From the NCBI GenBank assembly GCA_012837565.1, contig DUQY01000241.1, positions 1 through 11,852 on the forward strand: a stretch of 11,852 nt of DNA, written 5' to 3'. Both the position numbers and the translations under genes were made by a program. Shown piece after piece: positions 1-6,876 of this stretch (the first letter of the stretch is position 1; the number at the start of each line of letters is the position of its first letter). The stretch is from Bacteroidales bacterium (GTDB taxonomy: Bacteria > Bacteroidota > Bacteroidia > Bacteroidales > P3). A model generated the notes under the pieces. That model was not told the DNA's origin. It saw only the letters and a program-made list of their open reading frames with translations, and made no database searches.

Positions 1-1175
1 CCTCTTGCCTTAAGGTTAGCCTCTGGAATTCCTCTTCCAATCAAGTAGTTCTTAATTGCTTCTGCTCTTAATCTACTATTGTCTGCATCTTTTCTTAAGT
101 TATAACCTTCAGTTGGTATTCTTCCAATGATTTCAATAACTATTCTTGGATATTCTTGTAAGGTTTTAACTGCATAGTCAAGGGCAGAATAAGATTCAGG
201 AAGTAGGGTAACATTCTTTAACTCATCAACATCAAAATATATTTCTCCTCTAATAGGAAGATTTGATCCAGCCTTTATTTCCACTAAACGTGCAGTAAGT
301 ATTGAGTCTTTAACAGCCTGAGCATGTGTGATTTCTCTTAAATAATTAAAGTATCCGTCTTTCTTTAAGCTAATAGAATATGCTCTTTTAGGTAAAATCT
401 TTACTTTTTGAGCTCCAGCATTTTCTCTTTCCAAAATAACGTTTTCTGTTTCAGAGTCTCTAATAAGAATATTTGCTGTTGTTCTTTGATGATTTATGCT
501 ATCAATAGGAAGAACAGTTAGAGGAGCGAAGTCTGTGTTAATTGTTGCATGAATTGTGTGACCAAGTCCTCCACTTGAAAGATTATCAACAACAATTATA
601 TATTGCTCTCCAGCCCTTGCTTCAATATACATACCATATGCAACAGCAGAGTTTTTAGGAATATTTGTTAGCTTTCCTTTTAAATCTAAGCCTGTCTTTC
701 CGCCTATTGCGGTGTTGCTAGCCGAAAGAACAGAACGTATTGGTGTTACTTTATTGCCTATAATTCTATTGCAAAAATATTTATTGGTATATTTATAAAC
801 TAAGAAGTCGTAATCATCGGAGGCAGCTTTTGGAATAATATCAAGGCATAGCTTTCCGCTATACGGTATTTCAAGTATATACCATACTGTGTTATGCTCT
901 TCTTCGAAAACGTTTTTAACTTTGTCATCACGACTAATTTCGCTAACAAATCCATAACCTCTCGGAGGCTCTGTTGGACCAAAAGGAACATCAATTTGTA
1001 GAGGTGCTGCAAAAAAACAATCAGCACAACGAGGAGGAAGTGGCACTTCCAAAACCTGTTCTTTAGGCCTTGCTTTCTTTCCTTTATTTGTTTTACCCTT
1101 AGTTCCTTGCTGTGCATAAGCACCCAAAAGAACAGTAATTAAGAGAATAAAGGTTAATAATAATTTCTTCTTCAT
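1..1175 (-). CDS. OmpA-family secreted outer-membrane protein, 3' end outside the window (partial)
   Basis: The frame stays open from ATG at 1175 to the window edge, giving 391 residues without a stop. It begins with a signal peptide: KKK, a hydrophobic stretch of about 15 residues, then AYAQQ, with likely cleavage near residue 20. A basic linker and a CADC motif follow. The central region (about residues 60-200) has the DYDFLVYKYT and GEQYIIVVDN patterns of PPC-like beta-sandwich domains. From about residue 310 there is an OmpA C-terminal peptidoglycan-associated domain: IYFDVDEL, LPESYSALDYAV, then NSRLRAEAIKNYL and GIPEANLKARG at the edge. About 80 of the usual ~100 residues of that domain are visible. 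Its central GHTD-type motif reads GRIPTEG, so the usual peptidoglycan-contacting Asp is absent. An in-frame upstream ATG exists at 1190, but the promoter-like TATGTTTG at 1206-1199 would leave almost no leader for it, so 1175 is preferred. Likely role: envelope anchoring or surface structure. Substrate and partner are unknown. Confidence 0.85.
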   Translation of the reverse strand, partial: MKKKLLLTFILLITVLLGAYAQQGTKGKTNKGKKARPKEQVLEVPLPPRCADCFFAAPLQIDVPFGPTEPPRGYGFVSEISRDDKVKNVFEEEHNTVWYILEIPYSGKLCLDIIPKAASDDYDFLVYKYTNKYFCNRIIGNKVTPIRSVLSASNTAIGGKTGLDLKGKLTNIPKNSAVAYGMYIEARAGEQYIIVVDNLSSGGLGHTIHATINTDFAPLTVLPIDSINHQRTTANILIRDSETENVILERENAGAQKVKILPKRAYSISLKKDGYFNYLREITHAQAVKDSILTARLVEIKAGSNLPIRGEIYFDVDELKNVTLLPESYSALDYAVKTLQEYPRIVIEIIGRIPTEGYNLRKDADNSRLRAEAIKNYLIGRGIPEANLKAR

Positions 1176-1198
1176 ATGATCTTGATGCATTTATTGTG

Positions 1199-1206
1199 CA
1201 AACATA
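1199..1206 (-). promoter_or_regulatory. Candidate -7 element for the OmpA-family gene
   Basis: On the minus strand this reads TATGTTTG followed by C, an exact match to the Bacteroidota TAnnTTTG box. It would start transcription around 1193, about 18 nt before the ATG at 1175. No clear TTTG (-33) element lies 19-21 nt upstream, so this is only a partial promoter match. Confidence 0.5.
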
Positions 1207-1285
1207 CTAATAAATCTCGAATTATGATAAAAATATTAAAGAAAATAATTAATAAATTCAATTGCTTATAAAAACATAAACTTTT

Positions 1286-1316
1286 TTTGTTCAAAAACTA
1301 TAATAAGCTATCTTTG
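1286..1316 (+). promoter_or_regulatory. Bacteroidota-type promoter of purC
   Basis: TTTG at 1286-1289, a 19-nt spacer, and TATCTTTG at 1309-1316 match both conserved boxes of the Bacteroidota housekeeping promoter at the expected distance. Transcription should begin near 1323, giving a leader of roughly 20 nt before the purC ATG at 1342. It probably drives the whole purC-lipoprotein-uvrC operon, because no comparable site lies in the short downstream gaps. The leader has no Shine-Dalgarno sequence. Confidence 0.8.
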
Positions 1317-1341
1317 CAGAAAATACTTATATAATAATTTT

Positions 1342-2286
1342 ATGGAAGCATTAGTTAAAACAAATTTTAGTTTTGAAGGGCAAAAGAATCTTTATATTGG
1401 TAAGGTTCGTGATGTTTATAATATTGATAATGAATATTTAGTAATGGTAGTATCGGATAGGATTTCAGCATTTGATGTTGTTCTTCCAAAAGGTATTCCA
1501 TTTAAAGGACAGGTCTTAAACCAGATTGCTGAGAAATTCCTTGATGCAACCAGCGATATTGTTCCAAATTGGAAGATATCTAGCCCAGACCCTATGGTTA
1601 CAATTGGTTGTTTATGTGAGCCTTTTAAAGTAGAAATGGTAATTAGAGGATATCTTTCAGGTCATGCTTGGAGAGAATATAAAGAGGGTAAAAGAGAACT
1701 TTGTGGTGTTGCTTTGCCAGAAGGAATGAAAGAAAACGATAAGTTTCCACAACCAATCGTAACTCCAACAACAAAGGAAGCTATTGGTCACGATGAAGAT
1801 ATTTCAAAAGAAGAGATAATTAGCTTAGGACTTGTTGCAAAAGAAGATTATGAGCAATTAGAAAAATACACACTAGCACTTTTTGAGAAAGGAACTCAAA
1901 TGGCAAAGGAAAGAGGCCTAATACTTGTTGATACAAAATATGAGTTCGGAAAAAAGGATGGTAAGATTTACTTAATTGATGAAATTCACACACCAGACTC
2001 ATCACGTTATTTCTACTTAGAAGGATATAAAGAGCGTCAAGAAAAAGGAGAGCCTCAACGTCAATTATCCAAAGAGTTTGTAAGAGAATGGTTGATGGAA
2101 AATGGATTTCAAGGCTTAGATGGACAAGAAATACCTGAAATGACTCCTGAAATAATTAACCAAATATCAGAAAGATACATTGAGCTATATGAAAGCATAG
2201 TTGGAGAGAAATTCCAAAGAAAAGAAACTGACAACTTACTTAAAAGAATAGAAGCAAATATCTCTTCTTGGCTAAAAACAAAATAA
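1342..2286 (+). CDS. purC: Phosphoribosylaminoimidazole-succinocarboxamide synthase (SAICAR synthetase)
   Basis: This cytoplasmic enzyme of de novo purine synthesis joins CAIR to aspartate using ATP to make SAICAR. The family hallmarks are all present over 314 residues: GKVRDVY (20-26) in the nucleotide-binding N-terminus, SDRISAFD (38-45), signature 1 as MVIRGYLSGHAW (99-110), TTKEAIGHDE (143-152), signature 2 as LILVDTKYEFG (193-203), and LIDEIHTPDSSRYF (211-224). The length fits the longer single-domain PurC class (about 300 residues, yeast ADE1-like) rather than the ~240-residue E. coli type. The start is the first ATG after a well-matched promoter. It is first in an operon: the next gene starts 24 nt after its stop. 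No other purine genes lie in the window. The assignment is secure. Confidence 0.98.
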   Translation: MEALVKTNFSFEGQKNLYIGKVRDVYNIDNEYLVMVVSDRISAFDVVLPKGIPFKGQVLNQIAEKFLDATSDIVPNWKISSPDPMVTIGCLCEPFKVEMVIRGYLSGHAWREYKEGKRELCGVALPEGMKENDKFPQPIVTPTTKEAIGHDEDISKEEIISLGLVAKEDYEQLEKYTLALFEKGTQMAKERGLILVDTKYEFGKKDGKIYLIDEIHTPDSSRYFYLEGYKERQEKGEPQRQLSKEFVREWLMENGFQGLDGQEIPEMTPEIINQISERYIELYESIVGEKFQRKETDNLLKRIEANISSWLKTK

Positions 2287-2310
2287 ATACTTATTTAAGC
2301 AAAGAAAACA

Positions 2311-2820
2311 ATGAAAAAAGCATTTAATTACTTAGTGGTTTTAATAGTATTACCTATTATTTTTATTTCTTGCAGTAAAGAGCAAGTATATGAAAATTCC
2401 ATAAGTTTCCCCAACAATACTTGGCAAAGAATAGAAGAAGGTAAGGATATTACATTTGAAAAAATAAATATTAAGTCTGTTAAAGATGATTATGATTTCA
2501 ATATATCTTTTATTCACAAACCAACCATTAACGTTGACCAAATTAGTTTTATACTTAGAATAATATCACCCTCTGGAATAAGCAAAGAAACAATTCATAC
2601 AATTGAACTTAAGGGAAGAGATAAAGATAAATTCATAGGAAACAACCTTGGAGAAATTATAGAAATTAAAGAAGTAGTTAAGCAATACACAACCCTTCCT
2701 GAGGTAGGAGAGTATAAAATCATAATCTCTAATTATTCTGATAGGTATGAGATAAGAGACTTAGAGAAAATTACTCTTGAGGTCATCAAGTCTAATTTAG
2801 ATTATAAAATAGAAAAATAA
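2311..2820 (+). CDS. gldH: GldH-like envelope lipoprotein
   Basis: This 169-residue protein starts with a lipoprotein signal: MKKAF, a hydrophobic segment, then a lipobox ending IFISC with Cys21 as the lipidated residue, followed by SKEQ. The mature part has the outline of GldH: an early aromatic (NNTW, 35-38), a central strand region with ISPSGIS, then GRDKDKFIGNNLGEI and, near the end, LPEVGEYKIII. In the family these correspond to a W-L-G-x-G-x-G-D/E-I stretch and a FPxxGxY stretch. GldH belongs to the Bacteroidota gliding-motility/type IX secretion-associated lipoprotein set, and it also occurs in non-gliding members. The sequence is divergent and I matched it from memory of the pattern, so the family assignment is tentative, although an exported lipoprotein is clear. 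It lies 24 nt after purC, and its TAA overlaps the uvrC ATG by one base, implying coupled translation. Confidence 0.55.
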   Translation: MKKAFNYLVVLIVLPIIFISCSKEQVYENSISFPNNTWQRIEEGKDITFEKINIKSVKDDYDFNISFIHKPTINVDQISFILRIISPSGISKETIHTIELKGRDKDKFIGNNLGEIIEIKEVVKQYTTLPEVGEYKIIISNYSDRYEIRDLEKITLEVIKSNLDYKIEK

Positions 2821-4661
2821 TGGATCAGGAGTTAAGCATAAACCCTTATTACGATAAGCTTTCGCCCATACTCCAAACTCTTCCTGAGACCCCTGGTGTT
2901 TATCAGTATTTTGATAAAAATGGAATAATAATATATATAGGAAAGGCTAAGAATTTAAAAAATAGAGTCCTTTCCTATTTTCGTAATGATATAAACCATA
3001 ATTCCAAAACACGCCTTCTTGTTCGTAAGATTAACCATATAGAGCTTATTCATGTTAATACCGAAACAGAAGCTCTACTCTTGGAATGCAATCTAATAAA
3101 GAAGCATAGACCACGCTATAATATTCTTCTAAAAGACGATAAATCATATCCTTGGATACGCATAACCAATGAGGAGTTCCCTAAGATATTTAAGACAAGA
3201 AACCTTATTAAGGACGGCTCACTCTATTTTGGACCTTACCCAAGCAAAAGAGGAATAAAAGAGCTTATGGATATTATTCGCTTAATGTTTCGTTATAGGA
3301 CATGTACTCTTAAACTAAGCCAGGAAAGTATTAAGTCAGGTAAATTTAAACCCTGCCTTAACTATCAAATAAAGCTTTGTAATGCCCCTTGCATTGGAGA
3401 GGAATCAAAGGAGGATTATAATAAAACCATATCTATAATCAAAACTATGCTAAAAGGTGACTTCTCTTCCCTAATAAAGGATTTGAAACAAGAGATGATG
3501 CTTTTAGCTGAGGAGCTTAAATTTGAACAAGCCCAAGAAATAAAGGAAAGGATAAGCCTTTTAGAGAACTATCAATCCAAGACATCTATCGTAAGTAGTA
3601 AGATTAATGATGTTGAAGTATTTGCTTACACAAGTGGAGAGAACTCCATATTCTTTAATATGATGAAAGTTGTTGCTGGAATGGTTGTTTCGTCTTATTC
3701 AATGGAAGTAGTTAAGAAATTGGAAGAAACAGACCAAGAAGTATTTACCTCTGCAATAATTCAAAGTAGGGATAAGATGCAATGGACTTTTAAAGAAATC
3801 ATAGTGCCTGAGTATTTAGATCTGCCTGACGATTACTTAATACAAACCGTTCCACAAATAGGAGAGAAGAAACAACTACTTGAACTATCCCTTCATAATG
3901 CTAAGTTCCGAAAGATAGAGAAATCAAAGAAAGCAACATTGCTTGATCCAGAGCGTCATTCCAAAAGGATATTAGAGCAGATGAGGAAGGATTTAAGAAT
4001 GAAAGAACTCCCTATTCAAATTGATTGTTTCGACAATTCAAATACCCAAGGCACAGAGCCAGTTGCTGCATGTGTTGTCTTTCGTAATGCCAAACCATCA
4101 AACAGAGAATACAAGCATTATAATATCAAAACAGTTGTCGGACCCGACGATTACGCATCAATGCAAGAAGTAGTATATAGACGATATTCAAGGCTAAAGG
4201 CAGAGGGGAAGCCAATTCCTCAATTAATTGTAATTGACGGAGGTAAAGGTCAGCTTAGCTCAACTGTGGAAGTTTTGACTGCATTGGAGATTTTTGATAA
4301 AGTAACCGTTATAGGAATTGCAGAAAAGCTTGAAGAAATCTATTTTCCCAACGACCCAATTCCTCTTCACTTAGACAGAAGAAGCGAAACCCTTAAAATC
4401 ATCCAACAAATAAGAGACGAAGCACACAGGTTTGGAATAACACATCATCGTTCAAGGCGTTCTAAAGCTACCTTCAAAACCCAATTAACCGATATTGAAG
4501 GAATAGGAGAGGTTACATCAAGGAATTTACTATTGAAGTTCATATCAGTTAAAAGAATATCTCAAGCCTCATTAGATGACCTAAGCTTATGTATTGGTAA
4601 ATCAAAGGCAGAGATGGTCTATAACTATTTTCATAAAGATGAAATAGATAAGCAAATCTAG
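2820..4661 (+). CDS. uvrC: UvrABC system protein C (excinuclease subunit C)
   Basis: UvrC makes the two incisions flanking a lesion during nucleotide excision repair, acting on the UvrB-DNA complex. All domains are present in 613 residues, the usual length. A GIY-YIG nuclease (GVY 26-28, YIG 39-41, Arg49) makes the 3' cut. Cys162, Cys179, Cys187 and Cys191 match the four-cysteine pattern reported to hold an iron-sulfur cluster in UvrC. A UVR helix pair for UvrB contact sits at about 220-255 (AEELKFEQAQEIKERI). The RNase H-like 5' nuclease spans about 370-540, with CFDNSN (Asp405), VIDGGKGQL (Asp473) and EAHRFGI (His536) as the expected catalytic triad. A C-terminal tandem helix-hairpin-helix lies at about 555-605 (DIEGIGEVTSRNLL). 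The start is fixed by TAATG coupling to the preceding lipoprotein. Its last 4 bases overlap the convergent reductase gene. The assignment is secure. Confidence 0.99.
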   Translation: MDQELSINPYYDKLSPILQTLPETPGVYQYFDKNGIIIYIGKAKNLKNRVLSYFRNDINHNSKTRLLVRKINHIELIHVNTETEALLLECNLIKKHRPRYNILLKDDKSYPWIRITNEEFPKIFKTRNLIKDGSLYFGPYPSKRGIKELMDIIRLMFRYRTCTLKLSQESIKSGKFKPCLNYQIKLCNAPCIGEESKEDYNKTISIIKTMLKGDFSSLIKDLKQEMMLLAEELKFEQAQEIKERISLLENYQSKTSIVSSKINDVEVFAYTSGENSIFFNMMKVVAGMVVSSYSMEVVKKLEETDQEVFTSAIIQSRDKMQWTFKEIIVPEYLDLPDDYLIQTVPQIGEKKQLLELSLHNAKFRKIEKSKKATLLDPERHSKRILEQMRKDLRMKELPIQIDCFDNSNTQGTEPVAACVVFRNAKPSNREYKHYNIKTVVGPDDYASMQEVVYRRYSRLKAEGKPIPQLIVIDGGKGQLSSTVEVLTALEIFDKVTVIGIAEKLEEIYFPNDPIPLHLDRRSETLKIIQQIRDEAHRFGITHHRSRRSKATFKTQLTDIEGIGEVTSRNLLLKFISVKRISQASLDDLSLCIGKSKAEMVYNYFHKDEIDKQI

Positions 4662-5680
4662 ATGGAATTTAAGAATTTCATTGTATCAACATTGTCGGCA
4701 AATTCATTGAGATTTGGATTTTGGGCTTGACCTATTTCAATTGCATTTGGAATTAAACTACTATTTGAAACCACGCATTGTATATTGTCTTTCTCAATTT
4801 CAATATCTTTAATCACCTTTTCAATATCGTTATAGTATTCGTAATGAAGGATAGAAACATTATTGAATAGGCTTTTGTTTTCCAAAATACTTAAAACTCC
4901 AGAATCAACAAACTTAACGTTATTCATTATATATATAGTCTTATAGTAATCGTAGTTGTTTCGGTATTTGTTATGGTCTAAATAGCTTTCGTAATGCCTA
5001 CTTGCTTCAATAAGTGGTCTGAAATCAAAACCCTCTGGTACATATAGTTTTGAAACATTCCTACAACCAAGTCCCTTATATGTTAGAATATCGTCCATAA
5101 GAAGAGAATAATTAATAGGGCTTGTTTCAGGCTGAGTCTCATCAGCAATAACTCCAACGGAAGTGCGAGAATGACGAATTATATTAGGGTATGAGCCAAA
5201 ATAATAATCAAAATACCTTCTTGTATTATTGCTTCCTGTTGCAATAACTGCATCAAAATCCTTAATCCTATCTTCTGCAAACTCTATATAATCTCTTAGT
5301 GCTGGCTCCTTTTCAATTAATAGTTCGGCAATGGCAGGCAAAAGGTATTTATCTTGTGATGATAGTTTGCAAAGTAGTTTATTGCCACTAAGAAGAACGC
5401 AAAGCATATCGTGAAAACCAACCGCAGGGATATTACCAGCGCAAATAACAGCGACCCTTTTTGGATCTTTAGCAAAACAATAGTTCTTAGTAAATGCATC
5501 TAAGTTTTCTTTTCTAAGCCAGTTCCCTATTGATTTCAATGCTAAATCTATACTATTTGCATCAAACCAAGGGTTGTCTTCATAGCTTTTTCTTATAGCT
5601 ACACTAAGCTTTTCATCTTCCAAACCATTACTTAACTTACTACTAATAGATGAGAGGGCTGATATTATTTTATTTTTCAT
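4658..5680 (-). CDS. LuxC-family acyl-CoA reductase
   Basis: This is a 340-residue protein of the LuxC acyl-CoA reductase family, related to aldehyde dehydrogenases, which reduces acyl-CoA or acyl-enzyme to a fatty aldehyde with NADPH. Visible features are AVICAGNIPAVGFHD (77-91), a glycine-rich early segment, VIATGSNNTRRYFDYYF (145-161), the RHSRTSVGVI segment (169-178), and GLGCRNVSKLYVP (203-215), whose Cys206 is the likely catalytic nucleophile. The frame could begin 18 codons earlier at 5734. However, a TATATTTG promoter-like box at 5714-5707 lies inside that extension, and MKNKIISAL at 5680 gives the usual family length, so 5680 is chosen. The gene stands alone on its strand with no luxE or luxD partner nearby, so its substrate cannot be told. 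It ends in a 4-bp CTAG overlap with uvrC, and no separate terminator is visible. Confidence 0.85.
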   Translation of the reverse strand: MKNKIISALSSISSKLSNGLEDEKLSVAIRKSYEDNPWFDANSIDLALKSIGNWLRKENLDAFTKNYCFAKDPKRVAVICAGNIPAVGFHDMLCVLLSGNKLLCKLSSQDKYLLPAIAELLIEKEPALRDYIEFAEDRIKDFDAVIATGSNNTRRYFDYYFGSYPNIIRHSRTSVGVIADETQPETSPINYSLLMDDILTYKGLGCRNVSKLYVPEGFDFRPLIEASRHYESYLDHNKYRNNYDYYKTIYIMNNVKFVDSGVLSILENKSLFNNVSILHYEYYNDIEKVIKDIEIEKDNIQCVVSNSSLIPNAIEIGQAQNPNLNEFADNVDTMKFLNSI

Positions 5681-5694
5681 TCGATAATTATGCT

Positions 5695-5702
5695 TAATTT
5701 TG
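5695..5702 (+). promoter_or_regulatory. Candidate -7 element for the secreted hypothetical gene
   Basis: TAATTTTG is an exact TAnnTTTG match pointing toward the gene at 5788, predicting a leader of about 80 nt. No good TTTG box precedes it, and such an octamer can occur by chance in DNA this AT-rich. It lies next to the opposite-strand box at 5707-5714. Confidence 0.3.
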
Positions 5703-5706
5703 TATG

Positions 5707-5714
5707 CAAATATA
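5707..5714 (-). promoter_or_regulatory. Candidate -7 element for the acyl-CoA reductase gene
   Basis: Read on the minus strand this is TATATTTG followed by C, matching the Bacteroidota TAnnTTTG box including the common trailing C. Transcription would begin near 5700, about 20 nt before ATG 5680. Translation from the upstream ATG at 5734 would then be impossible. The -33 element is not clear. Confidence 0.5.
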
Positions 5715-5787
5715 GTTAATAATTTTCTATCCATAAGGTAACAATATTAATGGAAAGGGAGTAAAAGCATATAAAATCATTTATTAG

Positions 5788-6783
5788 ATGAAAAAAAGGT
5801 TAGTAATATTATTGTTTAGTGTTTTGTTTTCTGTGAATGGATTTTCACAAAAGAATCAAGTCTTCAGGGATTTCGAGGTTCAGCTTAAGGAATTAATGAA
5901 TTTAATTTTCGATTCCCCAACCGATAACGAGAGGTTTAATGCCAACGAAAGGTTTATTGTAGTTATTGATGAAGTGCTTTCAATGGAAAATTCCTTTTCA
6001 TATCCTTTCTCCGAGCTAAACAGGATAAGCAATCTGAAATCATCTGATAATAGGTTTAGAATTTTCACTTGGGCTATAGTTTCTCAGGATGGCAATTATG
6101 ACCATTTTGGTTTTGTTCAGGCTAAGAACGAGGTTAGTGGAGAGTTTGAGGTATATAAGTTAAATGACAAGAGTGAGGAGCTATTTAATCCAGAATACGA
6201 TAAATGTGATAATGATAATTGGTTTGGGGCTGTTTACTTTGAACTATTAACCGAAAAATATGAAGATAGAACCTTCTATACTCTCTTGGGAGTTGACGGT
6301 CATAATATCTACACTAAGAGGAAGGTTATTGAGCCAATTGTTTTTAAACCACGCTCTGGTAAGCCAGAATTTGGAGCAACCTATTTCTATAGGCAAAAGG
6401 ATAAGAGACGATCTGTGTTTGAATATAATGCAGATGCTCGTTTCTTTATGAAATGGGATGACCAATACTATGAAGATAAGTATAGGAAAGAGAAACCCTC
6501 ATTTATATCATCAGTGTTTAAGAAAAAGCAACCTCAAGCAAGAAACAGGGTTGTTGAGCTTCCTATTTTCAAAGAATATATGATAGTCTACGATGTTTTG
6601 GAGCCTATGTTTGAGGGCTTAGAAGGTAAACCGCAGTTCTATGTTTCCTCAGGTTATGTTAATGGTTTTAAGTTCGAAAGAGGTCGCTGGCGTTTGATTG
6701 AAAGTGTTTTGCCAAGGAATCAAGATAAAAAAGACCCACCTAAAATAGAGAACAAATCTAATCAGCTTTATAACCCCAAATAA
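5788..6783 (+). CDS. Secreted protein of unknown function (conserved Bacteroidota type)
   Basis: This 331-residue protein has a clear Sec signal peptide: MKKR, a hydrophobic core, then NGFSQ, with cleavage near residue 20. The mature protein is therefore periplasmic or exported and has no further membrane segment. I do not recognise a named domain. The layout, with FYTLLGVDGHN (about residue 165), GKPEFGATYF, FEYNADARFFMKWDD, YMIVYDVLEPMFEGLEGKPQFYV and a closing FKFERGRWRLIE segment, resembles an uncharacterised Bacteroidota family that I know only as hypothetical proteins. A basic stretch (KKKQPQAR) sits in a loop at about residue 250, and the C-terminal ~20 residues are charged and probably disordered. 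It diverges from the acyl-CoA reductase, with 107 nt between starts, and is followed by a 93-nt gap before the TonB receptor, so it is likely its own unit. Being a real gene is well supported; its function is not. Confidence 0.85.
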   Translation: MKKRLVILLFSVLFSVNGFSQKNQVFRDFEVQLKELMNLIFDSPTDNERFNANERFIVVIDEVLSMENSFSYPFSELNRISNLKSSDNRFRIFTWAIVSQDGNYDHFGFVQAKNEVSGEFEVYKLNDKSEELFNPEYDKCDNDNWFGAVYFELLTEKYEDRTFYTLLGVDGHNIYTKRKVIEPIVFKPRSGKPEFGATYFYRQKDKRRSVFEYNADARFFMKWDDQYYEDKYRKEKPSFISSVFKKKQPQARNRVVELPIFKEYMIVYDVLEPMFEGLEGKPQFYVSSGYVNGFKFERGRWRLIESVLPRNQDKKDPPKIENKSNQLYNPK

Positions 6784-6801
6784 ATAAATCGGTAGTATTT
6801 C

Positions 6802-6835
6802 TTGCATAAAATGTAAACTTTCCAAATTACTTGTG
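6802..6835 (+). promoter_or_regulatory. Weak candidate promoter for the TonB receptor operon
   Basis: TTG at 6802-6804, a 23-nt spacer, then TACTTGTG at 6828-6835 is one mismatch from TAnnTTTG. Its position, about 40 nt before ATG 6877, is suitable. Since metal-uptake genes often depend on an activator or repressor, a poor core promoter would not be surprising, but no operator palindrome is evident. Confidence 0.25.
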
Positions 6836-6876
6836 TCTAAAACAGTAAGTAAGAAAGATTATAAAAAAGATATTTT

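Noticed and set aside
800..1123. 107-codon minus-strand open frame inside the OmpA-family gene
   Set aside because: It is an out-of-frame shadow: the overlapping frame has a signal peptide and recognisable PPC/OmpA domains, while this one has low-complexity, domain-free residues.
6247..6465. Overlapping short open frames on both strands within the secreted hypothetical gene
   Set aside because: No recognisable domain or start context; the 331-residue signal-peptide frame explains the region.
6784..6876. Metal-responsive operator before the TonB receptor
   Set aside because: The function would fit, but I could find no clear palindrome or known operator sequence in this gap.
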